This document shows, in pieces, positions 1 through 8,521 of a stretch of 64,000 nucleotides of DNA (position 1 is its first letter; every line of letters begins with the position of its first letter). Source of the stretch: Dongia mobilis (GTDB lineage Bacteria > Pseudomonadota > Alphaproteobacteria > Dongiales > Dongiaceae); assembly GCF_004363235.1 (NCBI RefSeq), contig NZ_SNYW01000006.1, positions 124,001 through 188,000 of the forward strand, read 5' to 3'. The translations under genes and the position numbers were made by a program. Below the pieces are notes generated by a model. The model saw nothing but the letters and a program-made list of their open reading frames with translations, searched no databases and was not told the origin of the DNA.

Positions 1-89
1 ATCAATGCGATTGGAACTACCCATTGGCATGCCCGGCTCCATCCCTATATTTTGATGTTAAGAATTATTCGCATTTCAAGGAGCGGGCC

Positions 90-407
90 ATGCTGCGTGA
101 CCTGATGAAGACCCTGAGCTTTGCCACCCTGCATTTCGGTGTCGGCTTCGGTGTCACCTATGCGCTGACCGGCTCGGTCGCCATTGCCACCGGCGTCGCG
201 CTGATCGAGCCCACCGTCAATACCGTGGTGTTCTTCTTCCATGAGCGCGTCTGGGCGCGGTTTCCGGCCAAGGTCGAAATCCATGGCGGCCATGGCTATC
301 GCCACGGCGTGGACCAGCCGCAGCGCCTCGCCCTGATCGATGACGTTCCCGGTCGTATGGGCCACGACCACCTGGGCCTCCTGCGCCGCTTCCTGCAGCA
401 GGCCTGA
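90..407 (+). CDS. DUF2061 family small membrane protein
   Basis: A 105-residue protein of unknown function. Residues 1-55 match the short DUF2061 membrane domain: an N-terminal LRDLMKTLSFATLHF stretch, a hydrophobic helix, then ALIEPTVNTVVFFFHERVW, the most recognisable part of the family. Two membrane helices are likely, with the rest cytoplasmic. I chose the ATG at 90 because AAGGAG lies 6-12 bases upstream and the family motif begins right there; an earlier in-frame start at 24 would add 22 unrelated residues. The C-terminal 45 residues are polar, His-rich and not recognisable as any domain. It stands alone ahead of a hairpin and the FAD oxidase gene. Confidence 0.75.
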   Translation: MLRDLMKTLSFATLHFGVGFGVTYALTGSVAIATGVALIEPTVNTVVFFFHERVWARFPAKVEIHGGHGYRHGVDQPQRLALIDDVPGRMGHDHLGLLRRFLQQA

Positions 408-441
408 TCTGTTGCAAATCCTTGCCTGAGTGCCCAGCATG

Positions 442-476
442 CCGCCCGCATCTCCCTTACGGAAGCGGGCGGTTTT
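442..476 (+). terminator. GC hairpin plus T-run before the GlcD-like gene
   Basis: The arms 442-449 (CCGCCCGC) and 465-472 (GCGGGCGG) pair perfectly over 8 bp with a 15-nt loop and are followed by TTTT. The shape is that of an intrinsic terminator for the DUF2061 gene. It ends only 3 nt before the ATG of the next gene, so it also covers that gene's ribosome-binding region. Confidence 0.5.
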
Positions 477-479
477 GTC

Positions 480-1862
480 ATGGGCGACATCATTGCGGCC
501 TTGCGCCTGGAACTGGGTGCGGATCAGGTGCTGACCGGCGCCGAGATCGGCACGAGATACCGGGGCGACATGAGCGGCACGGGCACCACTCTGCCGCTCG
601 CCCTCATTCGCCCGCGCGCGGTCGCCGAGATCGCGACGGCCCTGCGCCTCGCCAACGAGGCCGGCATCGCCATGGTGCCGCAAGGCGGGCTCACCGGTTT
701 GGCCGGCGGCGCCAATCCCGGGGCGGGCGCGATCGCCCTCTCGCTCGAGCGCTGGAGCGGGGTGGAGGAGGTGGATGCCCAGGCCGGCACCATGACCGTG
801 CGCGCCGGCACGCCGCTGGAAACCGCCCAGGAGGCGGCGGCATCGGCGGGTTTCCTCCTGCCGCTCGATCTGGGCAGCCGCGGCTCCGCCCAGGTGGGTG
901 GCAATGTCGCCACCAATGCCGGCGGCAACCGGGTCATCCGCTATGGCATGGCCCGGGCGCTGGTGCTGGGGCTCGAAGTCGTGCTGGCCGATGGCACCGT
1001 TCTCACCAACCTCAACAAGATGCTGAAGAACAATGCCGGCTTCGACCTGAAGCAGCTCTTCATCGGCAGCGAGGGAACGCTTGGCATCATCACGCGCATC
1101 GTCTTCCGCCTGCGGCCGCTGCCGCGCTCGACCTCGACAGCCTTCTGCGCGGCGCCGGATTATCCCTCCATCCTGGAATTGCTGCGCCGTGCCGAGGGCG
1201 AACTTGGCGGGCCCTCGGCCTTCGAGGTGATGTGGCCGGATTTCTATCGCTTCGTGACAGCGCATCCCACCACCAAGTCGCAACCCTTGCCGCCCGATCA
1301 CGGCCTCTATGTCCTCATTGAGCACCAGGGCAACGATGCCGCTGCCGATCCGGAGCGCTTCGAGACTTTCCTCGGCGGGGCGCTTGAGGACGGGCTCATC
1401 GCCGACGCGGTGATCGCCCGGAACGAGAAGGAGGTGCAGGATTTCTGGCGCGTGCGCGAGGGCCTTGCACTCGACACCCTGCCGCATCTGGTCAATTTCG
1501 ACGTCTCGCTGCCGATGGGCCGGATCGACGATTTCGCCGCCGCCTGCCGCCAGAAGCTGCTGGCGCGCTGGCCGGCGGGGCCCGAGTCACACGCCGCCTT
1601 CTTCGGCCATATCGGCGACAGCAATCTCCATATCTGCGTCTCGGTGCCCTATCGTGCGGGCGAAGGCATGCATGACGTCGACGAACTGGTCTATGCGACG
1701 GTGCGCGATTTCGAAGGCTCGGTCTCGGCCGAACATGGCATCGGCACGCTGAAGCGGGACTATCTCGGCCATTCCCGCTCACCGGCCGAAATCGCGGTGA
1801 TGCGGCGGTTGAAAGCGGCCCTCGATCCCAGGGGCATCCTCAACCCGGGCAAGGTGATCTAG
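480..1862 (+). CDS. FAD-binding oxidase, GlcD / D-2-hydroxyacid dehydrogenase type
   Basis: A 460-residue flavoprotein of the vanillyl-alcohol-oxidase fold family that oxidises D-2-hydroxy acids such as D-lactate, glycolate or D-2-hydroxyglutarate. The FAD_binding_4 domain covers about residues 35-215, with the flavin pyrophosphate loop PQGGLTGLAGG at 67-77 and NVATNAGG near 140. The FAD-oxidase_C domain follows, ending in the family signature HGIG at 419 and NPGK at 455. Length is normal. No GlcE or GlcF partner is adjacent, so a single-subunit D-lactate or D-2-hydroxyglutarate dehydrogenase is more likely than glycolate oxidase. The exact substrate cannot be read from the sequence. Confidence 0.9.
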   Translation: MGDIIAALRLELGADQVLTGAEIGTRYRGDMSGTGTTLPLALIRPRAVAEIATALRLANEAGIAMVPQGGLTGLAGGANPGAGAIALSLERWSGVEEVDAQAGTMTVRAGTPLETAQEAAASAGFLLPLDLGSRGSAQVGGNVATNAGGNRVIRYGMARALVLGLEVVLADGTVLTNLNKMLKNNAGFDLKQLFIGSEGTLGIITRIVFRLRPLPRSTSTAFCAAPDYPSILELLRRAEGELGGPSAFEVMWPDFYRFVTAHPTTKSQPLPPDHGLYVLIEHQGNDAAADPERFETFLGGALEDGLIADAVIARNEKEVQDFWRVREGLALDTLPHLVNFDVSLPMGRIDDFAAACRQKLLARWPAGPESHAAFFGHIGDSNLHICVSVPYRAGEGMHDVDELVYATVRDFEGSVSAEHGIGTLKRDYLGHSRSPAEIAVMRRLKAALDPRGILNPGKVI

Positions 1863-1915
1863 GGTTTCTGACGGCGCTGGCCGAACAGGAATGCGTGATT
1901 TCACTTGTACCTATC

Positions 1916-1997
1916 ATCTCCCGCGAAGGCGGGGGATCCACGTGTTTGCCTGCAGGCGGAAATGCACAACGGTGATGCCCCGGCCAAGCCGGGGCAT
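1916..1997. repeat. Two intergenic palindromes, REP-like
   Basis: Two hairpins lie in the gap between the FAD oxidase and the acetyltransferase. The first is at 1916-1937, built on TCCCGC-GAAG-GCGGGG. The second is at 1975-1997, a perfect 10-bp stem ATGCCCCGGC / GCCGGGGCAT with a CAA loop. Neither has a T-run. Both resemble intergenic palindromes that recur in many alphaproteobacterial genomes. They may terminate or protect the ends of the two convergent transcripts. Confidence 0.5.
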
Positions 1998-2034
1998 GAC
2001 ATAAGGCGTGGAATCCAACTGATGGCTGAGAATT

Positions 2035-2496
2035 CTATAGCAGCGCCATGCTGAAGCGCGGCAGCAGGCGGCCGGCATGGCCGGTGGGTGCCGCGCCGAT
2101 GCGCTGCGCTCCCATGGCGGCGTAGAAGCCGGCGGCCTGAGGGTCGGAATCGATTAGCATTTCGCTGGCGCCGAGGCCCCGCGCAATTTCGCAGGCCTTC
2201 TTGAACAGGGCGCGGCCCATACCGGTGCCCATATGCTCTGGCGCCACGAACATGAGGGCGAGGTCGGCCCGGGCGGCATCGAGGCGGTCGATCTGGGCTA
2301 CGCCGCCGGGCTTGCCATCGGCGCCAAGCGCCACCCAGGCGCGGCCCTCGGCGATCGCGTCCGGCGTGACGCGGATCTGCTTGCGCACCGCCTCCATGAA
2401 GGCGCGGTCATAGCCCCAATGCGCCTTGGCGCGAAAGCAGATGTCGTCCAGTACGCCGCATTCGTCGAGGCGGGCGGGGCGCAGCACCGCAATCAT
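2035..2496 (-). CDS. GNAT family N-acetyltransferase
   Basis: A 153-residue single-domain acetyltransferase of the Gcn5-related family that would transfer acetyl from acetyl-CoA to an amine. The acetyl-CoA loop is visible as PEHMGTGMGRALFKKA around residues 90-105, preceded by the beta strand ADLALMFVAP. The C-terminal AAGFYAAMGAQRIG is the usual end of the fold. The ATG at 2496 is preferred because the domain begins immediately (LRPARLDECGVLDDICF); an in-frame start at 2568 would add 24 residues with no domain character. The substrate is unknown. It converges with the FAD oxidase across the palindrome-bearing gap. Confidence 0.8.
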   Translation of the reverse strand: MIAVLRPARLDECGVLDDICFRAKAHWGYDRAFMEAVRKQIRVTPDAIAEGRAWVALGADGKPGGVAQIDRLDAARADLALMFVAPEHMGTGMGRALFKKACEIARGLGASEMLIDSDPQAAGFYAAMGAQRIGAAPTGHAGRLLPRFSMALL

Positions 2497-2876
2497 GACG
2501 ACATCCCGCGCCGTGCCATGGCGGCTGCCTTCCGGCATTTCCCGATCCGATCTGTTGCCATCGGCCACAATTCCCCGTCCGTCGTCAGGCCGTGCCGCGC
2601 GGCCCGCTGGCCGCTACGACAGTTATAATTCCTAGAATAGATAATTAATCCTAGTTCAGTCGCCTTTCTTTGGATGCCGTGTCCTTGGGTCCTATCAACG
2701 CGACTCTCAGTCCTGTCTGCTCGCAAAAATTGGACTGCGTTCCTGTTTTTCCTTTCATTTCTTCTCAACAAATCCAAGTCTCTAATGCAAATAGTGAACC
2801 TAGGTTGATTGCTTAATTCCCGGCTGCGGCACTGCAGCGGCCGGGCGCGAAATTAACCAACCAGGAGCCACGGATC
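2497..2876. other. Intergenic region upstream of the aerotaxis pair
   Basis: 380 nt between divergent genes. Bases 2625-2820 are clearly more AT-rich than the surroundings and carry no plausible ORF on either strand. I see no convincing sigma-70 or sigma-28 promoter by eye, although the region must hold promoters for both flanking genes. A good ribosome-binding site (CAGGAG at 2860-2865) precedes the ATG at 2877. Confidence 0.5.
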
Positions 2877-3401
2877 ATGGCGGGAGCAGGCGTACGGCCG
2901 ACCGGAATTGAATGTCCATATGACGAGAACGAGCTGATCGTCAGCAAGACCGATCTCAAGGGGCGGATAACGTACGCCAATGACGTGTTCCTTCGCCTGG
3001 CAAAATATCCGCGATCCGAGGTCATCGGCGCGCCCCATAGCCTGATCCGGCATCCCGACATGCCGCGTTGCGTTTTCAAGCTGCTGTGGGACACCATCCA
3101 AACCAGGAAGGAATTGTTCGCCTATATCGTCAACATGGCTCGGGACGGCGATCATTACTGGGTCTTCGCCCATGTAACGCCGACCCTTGATGCCAATCGC
3201 AACATCGTCGGCTTCCATTCCAACCGCCGCAAGCCTGACCCGGCACCGCTGGAGAAAATCAAACCGATCTATGCCGAACTGCTGGCCGAAGAAAACCGCC
3301 ATGACAGCCGCAAGGACGGGATGCTGCGCGGCTACGACATGCTCATGGGCAAACTCCAGGCGAAGGGGCTCGAATATGACGAATTTGTCTTCTCTCTCTA
3401 G
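2877..3401 (+). CDS. Aer-type PAS sensor protein (soluble half of split aerotaxis receptor)
   Basis: A 174-residue soluble protein consisting of one PAS domain (about residues 18-130) plus a C-terminal helix. The segment IRHPDMP at 57-63 followed by W71 is the hallmark of the FAD-binding PAS of the aerotaxis receptor Aer, in which the Arg, His, Asp and Trp of this stretch contact the flavin. It therefore probably senses redox state or oxygen. It has no membrane segment or signalling domain. These are encoded by the next gene, which starts 26 nt before this one stops. The two together equal one Aer-like receptor, so they presumably form a complex. Translational coupling is likely. Confidence 0.85.
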   Translation: MAGAGVRPTGIECPYDENELIVSKTDLKGRITYANDVFLRLAKYPRSEVIGAPHSLIRHPDMPRCVFKLLWDTIQTRKELFAYIVNMARDGDHYWVFAHVTPTLDANRNIVGFHSNRRKPDPAPLEKIKPIYAELLAEENRHDSRKDGMLRGYDMLMGKLQAKGLEYDEFVFSL

Positions 3402-4686
3402 GGCAACCATCGCTGTCGTCGGCCTTGTCGTCACGGTCGTGCTGGCATCGGCGCTGCATCTCGTGCTGGATGCGCAGTTCGGCAACTGGATCACGATCGC
3501 CGAGTTTGCGCTCGTCATCGCGCTGGCCGGGCTGGCCCTCTGGTGGATGCGCCGGGGCCAGGCCGGCGTGCGCGATGCGGCGCGCGTCTGCGAGAGCGCC
3601 TTCGCCGGCAATCTGGAGGCGCGCATCCTCGCGCCACGCGATGGCGGCGAGATCGGTACCTTGCAGGCAAGTACCGACAACATGCTCGATATCGTCGACG
3701 CCTTCGTGCGTGAATCGGCGGCTTCCATGGAATATGCAAGCCAGGGCAAGACCTTCCGCAAGGTGCTGACCCGAGGCCTGCCGGGTGCGTTCAGGAACGG
3801 CGCCGAGACGATCAATGCCGGCACCGAATCCCTGGACCAGCGGGTAAAGGACCTGGCGAAATTCGCGCAGAGCTTTGGTGCCAAGATGGACGAGGTGGTG
3901 CGCAGCCTCAGCAGGGCCGCCAACGAGCTGGGGGCTGACGCCCAGACCCTGTCGAGTGCCGCCGAGGAAACCAGCCAGCAATCGACGGCGGTCGCCGCAG
4001 CGTCGGAGCAGGCATCGGTCAATGTGCAGACCGTGGCAAGTGCCGCCGAGGAACTGTCCTCTTCGATCTCGGAGATCAGCCGCCAGGTGACACAATCGAT
4101 GGCGATCACGAACCAGGGCGTCGAGGAAGCCAAGAGGACGAATCAGCAGATCCAGATGCTGTCCGATGCCGCGCAGCGGATCGGCGACGTGGTCAAGCTG
4201 ATCAACGACATCGCCAACCAGACCAACCTGCTGGCCCTCAATGCCACCATCGAGGCGGCGCGCGCCGGCGAGGCCGGAAAGGGCTTCGCCGTGGTGGCGT
4301 CCGAGGTGAAGAACCTCGCCACGCAGACTGCCAAGGCGACCGAGGAGATCAGTTCGAACATCACCGAGATGCAGCGCGCGACCGACGAATCTGTTCAGGC
4401 CGTTCACCATATCGGCCAGACCATCAGCCAGATGAGCGAGATCTCGACCGGTATCGCCTCGGCCATGGAGGAACAGGGGGCGGCGACGCAGGAGATTGCC
4501 CGCAATGTCCAGCAGGCCTCGGCCGGCACCGCCGAGGTATCATCCAACATCGTCGGCATCACCGAGGCGGCGCTCGATACCGGCAAATCGGCAACGCGCG
4601 TCAAGGATGCGTCCGGCCAGATCAATATCCAGGTCGGGGTATTGCAGACCGAAGTGCAATCCTTCCTGAAGGCCATCAACGGATAG
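3376..4686 (+). CDS. Methyl-accepting chemotaxis protein (membrane/signalling half of split Aer-like receptor)
   Basis: A 436-residue chemoreceptor with two N-terminal membrane helices (about residues 8-30 and 37-55) separated by a very short loop, so it has no periplasmic sensor domain. A HAMP-like segment follows, then a long coiled-coil MCP signalling domain. Its tip is intact: [19 protein letters not shown] followed by [15 protein letters not shown] from about residue 280. The start at 3376 lies inside the PAS gene, with AGGGG 8 nt upstream. Longer in-frame starts read through the PAS gene in a different frame and are nonsense. Input most likely comes from the PAS protein encoded just upstream. 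No CheW-binding pentapeptide tail is seen. Confidence 0.9.
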   Translation: MTNLSSLSRATIAVVGLVVTVVLASALHLVLDAQFGNWITIAEFALVIALAGLALWWMRRGQAGVRDAARVCESAFAGNLEARILAPRDGGEIGTLQASTDNMLDIVDAFVRESAASMEYASQGKTFRKVLTRGLPGAFRNGAETINAGTESLDQRVKDLAKFAQSFGAKMDEVVRSLSRAANELGADAQTLSSAAEETSQQSTAVAAASEQASVNVQTVASAAEELSSSISEISRQVTQSMAITNQGVEEAKRTNQQIQMLSDAAQRIGDVVKLINDIANQTNLLALNATIEAARAGEAGKGFAVVASEVKNLATQTAKATEEISSNITEMQRATDESVQAVHHIGQTISQMSEISTGIASAMEEQGAATQEIARNVQQASAGTAEVSSNIVGITEAALDTGKSATRVKDASGQINIQVGVLQTEVQSFLKAING

Positions 4687-4715
4687 CCGGTGCGCCGCTG
4701 TCGACCGGGCGCGCG

Positions 4716-5549
4716 TTACACCATCTCCAGCGGACGCGATTCTCGGGGTGGCGGGAAGATGGCATCGATCTCGGCAAGATCCTGTTGGGTCAGGTTGAGA
4801 TCGGCTGCCGCCGCATTCTCCCTGAGGCGGGCCGGGTTGCGGCTCTTCGGCACGGCGAAGACATGGGGCGTGCGGATCACCCAGGCCAGCATCACCTGGG
4901 CGACGGTTGCGTTGTGGCGCCGAGCGATGGGGACGAGGGCGTTCATCGCGGCCAAATCGCCCTGCGCTAGCGGACAATAGGACATGACGGGAATCTTGCG
5001 CGTGACCTGCAGCGGCAGGAGGTCGAACTCGATGCCGCGCGCCGTTACGTTGTAGAGGACCTGGTTGGTCTGGGTCGCCTCGGCGCCGGCCAGGGCCAGC
5101 CATTCCGCCATATCGCCAGGATCGAAATTGCTGACGCCGAAGCTGCCGATCTTTCCCTGGCGCTGCAGATCCAGGAAGGCGGCCAGCGTCTCGGCCAGGG
5201 GATGGCTGCCCCGCCAATGCAGCAGATAGAGATCGATCCGCTCGGTCTTGAGGCGCTTCAGGCTCTGCTCGCAGGCGCGGATGGTGCCGGTGCGGCTAGC
5301 GTTCTGTGGCAGCACCTTGCTGACCAGATAGACCTCGTCGCGGCGCCCGGCGATGGCGTCGCCGGTGACCGCCTCGGCTCCGCCATCGCCATACATTTCC
5401 GCCGTGTCGATAAGGGTGAGGCCCAGATCGAGCCCGGCCCGGAGGGCCGCCACCTCCGCCGCCCGTTCGCCCGCCCGCTCGCCCATCCGCCAGGTCCCCT
5501 GGCCGATCACGGGAATATTGCTGCCATCGGGCAGGACCAATCGTCGCAT
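4716..5549 (-). CDS. Aldo/keto reductase
   Basis: A 277-residue NADPH-dependent oxidoreductase of the aldo/keto reductase TIM-barrel family, acting on aldehydes or ketones. The catalytic tetrad is intact: D48 and Y53 in IDTAEMYG, K78 in LVSKVL and H111 in LLHW. The cofactor-proximal strand GVSNFDP is near residue 150, and VPKS near 245 matches the NADP phosphate-binding site. Length is slightly short for the family but complete. It is convergent with the chemoreceptor gene and divergent from the small membrane protein at 5623. The substrate cannot be assigned. Confidence 0.9.
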   Translation of the reverse strand: MRRLVLPDGSNIPVIGQGTWRMGERAGERAAEVAALRAGLDLGLTLIDTAEMYGDGGAEAVTGDAIAGRRDEVYLVSKVLPQNASRTGTIRACEQSLKRLKTERIDLYLLHWRGSHPLAETLAAFLDLQRQGKIGSFGVSNFDPGDMAEWLALAGAEATQTNQVLYNVTARGIEFDLLPLQVTRKIPVMSYCPLAQGDLAAMNALVPIARRHNATVAQVMLAWVIRTPHVFAVPKSRNPARLRENAAAADLNLTQQDLAEIDAIFPPPRESRPLEMV

Positions 5550-5622
5550 CGCGAAAACCCCTTTGTTTGAAGGCTTGCCGACAGTCTAGCGCCGGCCTTG
5601 CCGGCCCGCTATCATCCAGCCC

Positions 5623-5814
5623 ATGGCAAACTTCATTCTCATCCTCCTCATCATCTTCATGGTGCTGGCCCTGGGCTCGCTCCTGGTCGGCGTCTTTGCC
5701 ATGGGCAAGGGCGGCGATTTCAACAGGAAGAACAGCAACAAGCTGATGCGCTACCGCGTCCTGTTCCAGGGCTTGGCGGTTGCCTGTTTCGTGCTCTATC
5801 TGCTGGCGCGCTGA
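5623..5814 (+). CDS. HIG1-like twin transmembrane small protein
   Basis: A 63-residue protein with two hydrophobic segments (about residues 3-27 and 46-61) joined by a basic, polar loop containing KGGDFNRKNSNKLMRYR. This is the pattern of the hypoxia-induced-gene (HIG1) or twin-transmembrane family. In mitochondria HIG1 proteins associate with respiratory complexes; a bacterial role is not established. It lies 9 nt upstream of the cobalamin adenosyltransferase gene and is probably co-transcribed with it. I know of no mechanistic explanation for this pairing. Confidence 0.8.
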   Translation: MANFILILLIIFMVLALGSLLVGVFAMGKGGDFNRKNSNKLMRYRVLFQGLAVACFVLYLLAR

Positions 5815-5823
5815 CCGGTTCTC

Positions 5824-6399
5824 ATGGTCCAGCTTACCCGCATCTACACCAAGGGCGGCGACAAGGGCTCGACCTCCTTGGGCTCCGGCAAGCGCGTGAA
5901 GAAGCACGATCTGCGCGTCGCTGCCTATGGCACGGTGGACGAGGCCAATGCCGCGATCGGCGTCGCCCGGCTGCATGTCCCGGGTGTTGATCCCACTGGC
6001 GACATCGACGCCATGCTGAACCGGATCCAGAACGACCTCTTCGACCTCGGCGCCGACCTGTGCCAGCCCGAGGATCCCAAGGACTATCCGCCGCTGCGCG
6101 TGGCGGAGGCCCAGGTCGAGCGCCTGGAGCGGGAGATCGACCGGCTCAACGCCGAATTGCAGCCCTTGAAAAGTTTTGTGCTGTCGGGCGGGACGCCGGC
6201 GGCCGCCCATCTCCATCTCGCCCGCACCGTCACCCGCCGGGCCGAGCGAGACATCACGCAGTTGATGGAGCAGGAGCCGGTCAACCCGGCGGCCCTGCGC
6301 TATATCAACCGCCTCTCCGACCTCCTCTTCGTCATGGCCCGATTCGTCAATGACAAGGGTGCGGCGGACGTGCTGTGGGTGCCGGGGAAGAATCGCTGA
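5824..6399 (+). CDS. Cob(I)yrinic acid a,c-diamide adenosyltransferase, PduO type
   Basis: A 191-residue ATP:cob(I)alamin adenosyltransferase that makes the cobalt-carbon bond of adenosylcobalamin. The N-terminal ATP-binding stretch RIYTKGGDKGSTSLGSG (residues 5-21) is typical of the PduO/MMAB family. VDEANAAIGVAR follows near residue 40, LGADLC near 77, FVLSGGTPAAAHLHLARTVTRRAER around 118-142, and the C-terminal NRLSDLLFVMAR helix near 160. Length is typical. It would serve B12-dependent enzymes such as methylmalonyl-CoA mutase or ribonucleotide reductase, none of which is in the window. No cobalamin riboswitch is visible upstream. Confidence 0.93.
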   Translation: MVQLTRIYTKGGDKGSTSLGSGKRVKKHDLRVAAYGTVDEANAAIGVARLHVPGVDPTGDIDAMLNRIQNDLFDLGADLCQPEDPKDYPPLRVAEAQVERLEREIDRLNAELQPLKSFVLSGGTPAAAHLHLARTVTRRAERDITQLMEQEPVNPAALRYINRLSDLLFVMARFVNDKGAADVLWVPGKNR

Positions 6400-6745
6400 A
6401 GCCGGTGCCGGCCGGGCCGGGGCGCCTGCCCAGCCGAGAAACACCCGCTGCCCATTCCGGCGGCAATGCAGCGCGCCTGCGTTCGACAGCGCGCCCAGCT
6501 CCCGCGAAGTCATTGAAATTGCGCGCTTAAGCGCATGTCTGCCGTTCCTGGGCCAGAACCCTCCCGGCGTTGACACAAAGATGCCATGCCCCTATTTTGC
6601 GCATGCGAAATTGCTGCCGCGATAGCGGGGTGTCGCGCCAGGCGCCACCTGTACCTCCGACCGGAACCCGTTCCGACTGCGAGGACAGAATCAGCCAATC
6701 TGGCAACGGCCGTTGTAACCTTATGTCTCATCCGGGTTTATCAAG
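6400..6745. other. Intergenic region ahead of the etf operon
   Basis: 346 nt without a credible gene. It contains the strong promoter annotated separately at 6570-6598 and a perfect 12-bp palindrome, GCGCTTAAGCGC, at 6523-6534 about 40 nt upstream of that promoter. The palindrome could be a regulator site, but there is nothing to link it to a particular protein. Confidence 0.5.
6570..6598 (+). promoter_or_regulatory. Sigma-70-type promoter for etfB-etfA-hbd
   Basis: A consensus -35 box TTGACA (6570-6575), a 17-nt spacer and a -10 box TATTTT (6593-6598) lie upstream of etfB. The predicted transcription start near 6605 leaves a leader of about 140 nt before the ATG at 6746. This is the best sigma-70-like match I noticed in the window. 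Confidence 0.6.
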
Positions 6746-7498
6746 ATGAAAGTGCTCGTCGCTGTTAAGCGGGTGATCGATGCCAACGTGAAGGTGCGCG
6801 TGAAAGCGGACGGCACGGGCGTCGAGACCCAGAACGTGAAGATGTCCATGAACCCCTTCTGCGAGATCGCGACCGAGGAAGCGGTGCGGTTGAAGGAAGC
6901 GGGCAAGGCGACCGAGATCGTCGCGGTATCGCTCGGCAATGCGCAATGCGCCGAGACCATCCGCACGGCACTCGCCATGGGTGCCGATCGCGGCATCCAC
7001 GTGCAGACCGATGTCGAGTTGCAGCCGCTCGCCGTCGCCAAGCTGCTGAAGGCGGTGGTCGACAAGGAGCAGCCGGGCCTCGTCATCCTGGGCAAGCAGG
7101 CGATCGACGACGACGCCAACCAGACCGGCCAGATGCTCTCGGCCCTGCTCGGCTGGCCGCAGGCGACCTATGCGTCGAAGCTGGTCATCAACGACAACGG
7201 CACGGCGAACGTGACCCGCGAAGTCGATGGCGGCCTCGAGACGGTCGAGGTGAAGACGCCCTTCGTCATGACCACGGATCTCCGCCTCAACGAGCCGCGC
7301 TATGCCAGCCTTCCCAACATCATGAAGGCGAAGAAGAAGCCCATCGACGCGCTGACCCCCGAGCAGCTGGGTGTCGACCCGGCGCCGCGGCTGAAGACCC
7401 TCAAGGTAACCGAGCCGCCCAAGCGCCAGGCCGGCATCAAGGTGGGCTCCGTCGCCGAACTGGTCGACAAGCTGAAGAACGAAGCCAAAGTGATCTGA
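6746..7498 (+). CDS. etfB: Electron transfer flavoprotein subunit beta
   Basis: A 250-residue beta subunit of the heterodimeric electron transfer flavoprotein. ETF takes electrons from acyl-CoA and other matrix-type dehydrogenases and passes them to ETF-ubiquinone oxidoreductase. The sequence is full length for the family. It begins [19 protein letters not shown], has the AMP-binding-type stretch [19 protein letters not shown] (about residues 111-129), and the Leu-rich recognition-loop region [14 protein letters not shown] near 188-202. It is followed after 18 nt by etfA and then by a 3-hydroxyacyl-CoA dehydrogenase gene, so the operon serves short-chain acyl-CoA oxidation or polyhydroxybutyrate turnover. 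Confidence 0.97.
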   Translation: MKVLVAVKRVIDANVKVRVKADGTGVETQNVKMSMNPFCEIATEEAVRLKEAGKATEIVAVSLGNAQCAETIRTALAMGADRGIHVQTDVELQPLAVAKLLKAVVDKEQPGLVILGKQAIDDDANQTGQMLSALLGWPQATYASKLVINDNGTANVTREVDGGLETVEVKTPFVMTTDLRLNEPRYASLPNIMKAKKKPIDALTPEQLGVDPAPRLKTLKVTEPPKRQAGIKVGSVAELVDKLKNEAKVI

Positions 7499-7516
7499 TC
7501 CCGGGGAAACCGAAAA

Positions 7517-8452
7517 ATGAGCATTCTCGTCCTTGCCGAGCATGACAACGCGTCGCTGAAAGCGGCGACATTGCATGCCGTCACCGCCGCCCAGAAGATC
7601 GGCGGCGAGATCCACATCCTCGTTGCCGGTTCCGGTGCCCAGGGCGCCGCCGACGCCGCCGCCAAGGTGGCGGGTGTCGCCAAGGTGCTGCTGGCCGACG
7701 ACGCGGCCTATGCCCATGCGCTGGCCGAGAACGTGGCCAAGCTGATCGTCGGCCTCGCCGGCAGTTACAGCCATATCCTCAGTGCCGCGACCGTCAACGG
7801 CAAGAACATCCTGCCGCGTGCCGCAGCCCTCCTCGACGTGCAGCAGATCTCCGAGATCTCGGCGGTCGACAGTCCGGATACCTTCACCCGCCCGACCTAT
7901 GCCGGCAACGCGCTGACCACGGTGCAGTCTTCGGACAAGATCAAGGTGATCACCGTCCGCGCGACCGCCTTCGACGCCGCTGCCGCCGAGGGCGGTTCGG
8001 CGGCCGTCGACAAGGTGGCGGGTGCCGGCGATGCCGGCCTCTCCAAGTTCCTGGGCCAGGAAGTGCAGAAGACCGAGCGCCCCGAGCTGACCTCGGCCCG
8101 GATCGTCGTTTCCGGCGGCCGCGGCATGCAATCGGGCGAGAATTTCAAGATGCTCGAGGAAGTGGCCGACAAGCTGGGTGCCGCGGTGGGCGCGTCGCGC
8201 GCCGCCGTCGACGCCGGTTTCGTGCCGAACGACTATCAGGTCGGGCAGACCGGCAAGATCGTGGCGCCCGAGCTTTATGTCGCGGTCGGCATTTCCGGCG
8301 CCATCCAGCACCTGGCCGGCATGAAGGACAGCAAGGTCATCGTCGCCATCAACAAGGACGAGGACGCGCCGATCTTCCAGGTGGCCGATTACGGCCTCGT
8401 CGCCGATTTGTTCCAGGCGGTGCCGGAGCTCAACAAGGAACTCGGCAAGTAA
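7517..8452 (+). CDS. etfA: Electron transfer flavoprotein subunit alpha
   Basis: A 311-residue ETF alpha subunit that holds the FAD. The N-terminal domain (about 1-190) matches that of the beta subunit in fold. The C-terminal FAD domain contains the signature [11 protein letters not shown] (about 194-204), [41 protein letters not shown] and [20 protein letters not shown], all strongly conserved. A GC hairpin lies in the gap to the next gene. Gene order etfB-etfA matches most alphaproteobacteria. Confidence 0.97.
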   Translation: MSILVLAEHDNASLKAATLHAVTAAQKIGGEIHILVAGSGAQGAADAAAKVAGVAKVLLADDAAYAHALAENVAKLIVGLAGSYSHILSAATVNGKNILPRAAALLDVQQISEISAVDSPDTFTRPTYAGNALTTVQSSDKIKVITVRATAFDAAAAEGGSAAVDKVAGAGDAGLSKFLGQEVQKTERPELTSARIVVSGGRGMQSGENFKMLEEVADKLGAAVGASRAAVDAGFVPNDYQVGQTGKIVAPELYVAVGISGAIQHLAGMKDSKVIVAINKDEDAPIFQVADYGLVADLFQAVPELNKELGK

Positions 8453-8464
8453 GTCCGAACAACC

Positions 8465-8493
8465 GGGGCGGCGATCGACAGGATTGCCGCCCC
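8465..8493 (+). other. Intercistronic hairpin between etfA and hbd
   Basis: Arms GGGGCGGC (8465-8472) and GCCGCCCC (8486-8493) form a perfect 8-bp stem with a 13-nt loop. No T-run follows. It could be a partial attenuator or an mRNA-stability element that sets etfBA against hbd expression. Confidence 0.4.
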
Positions 8494-8521
8494 GCTTGCC
8501 AAACAGCAAAGAGGTTACATC

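Noticed and set aside
45-1487. 480-codon minus-strand ORF opposite the FAD oxidase
   Set aside because: Shadow frame. The plus strand carries FAD_binding_4 and FAD-oxidase_C motifs in full.
6523-6534. Perfect palindrome GCGCTTAAGCGC upstream of the etf promoter
   Set aside because: Short palindromes of GC-rich composition arise by chance; no second copy or known regulator motif was seen to support an operator.
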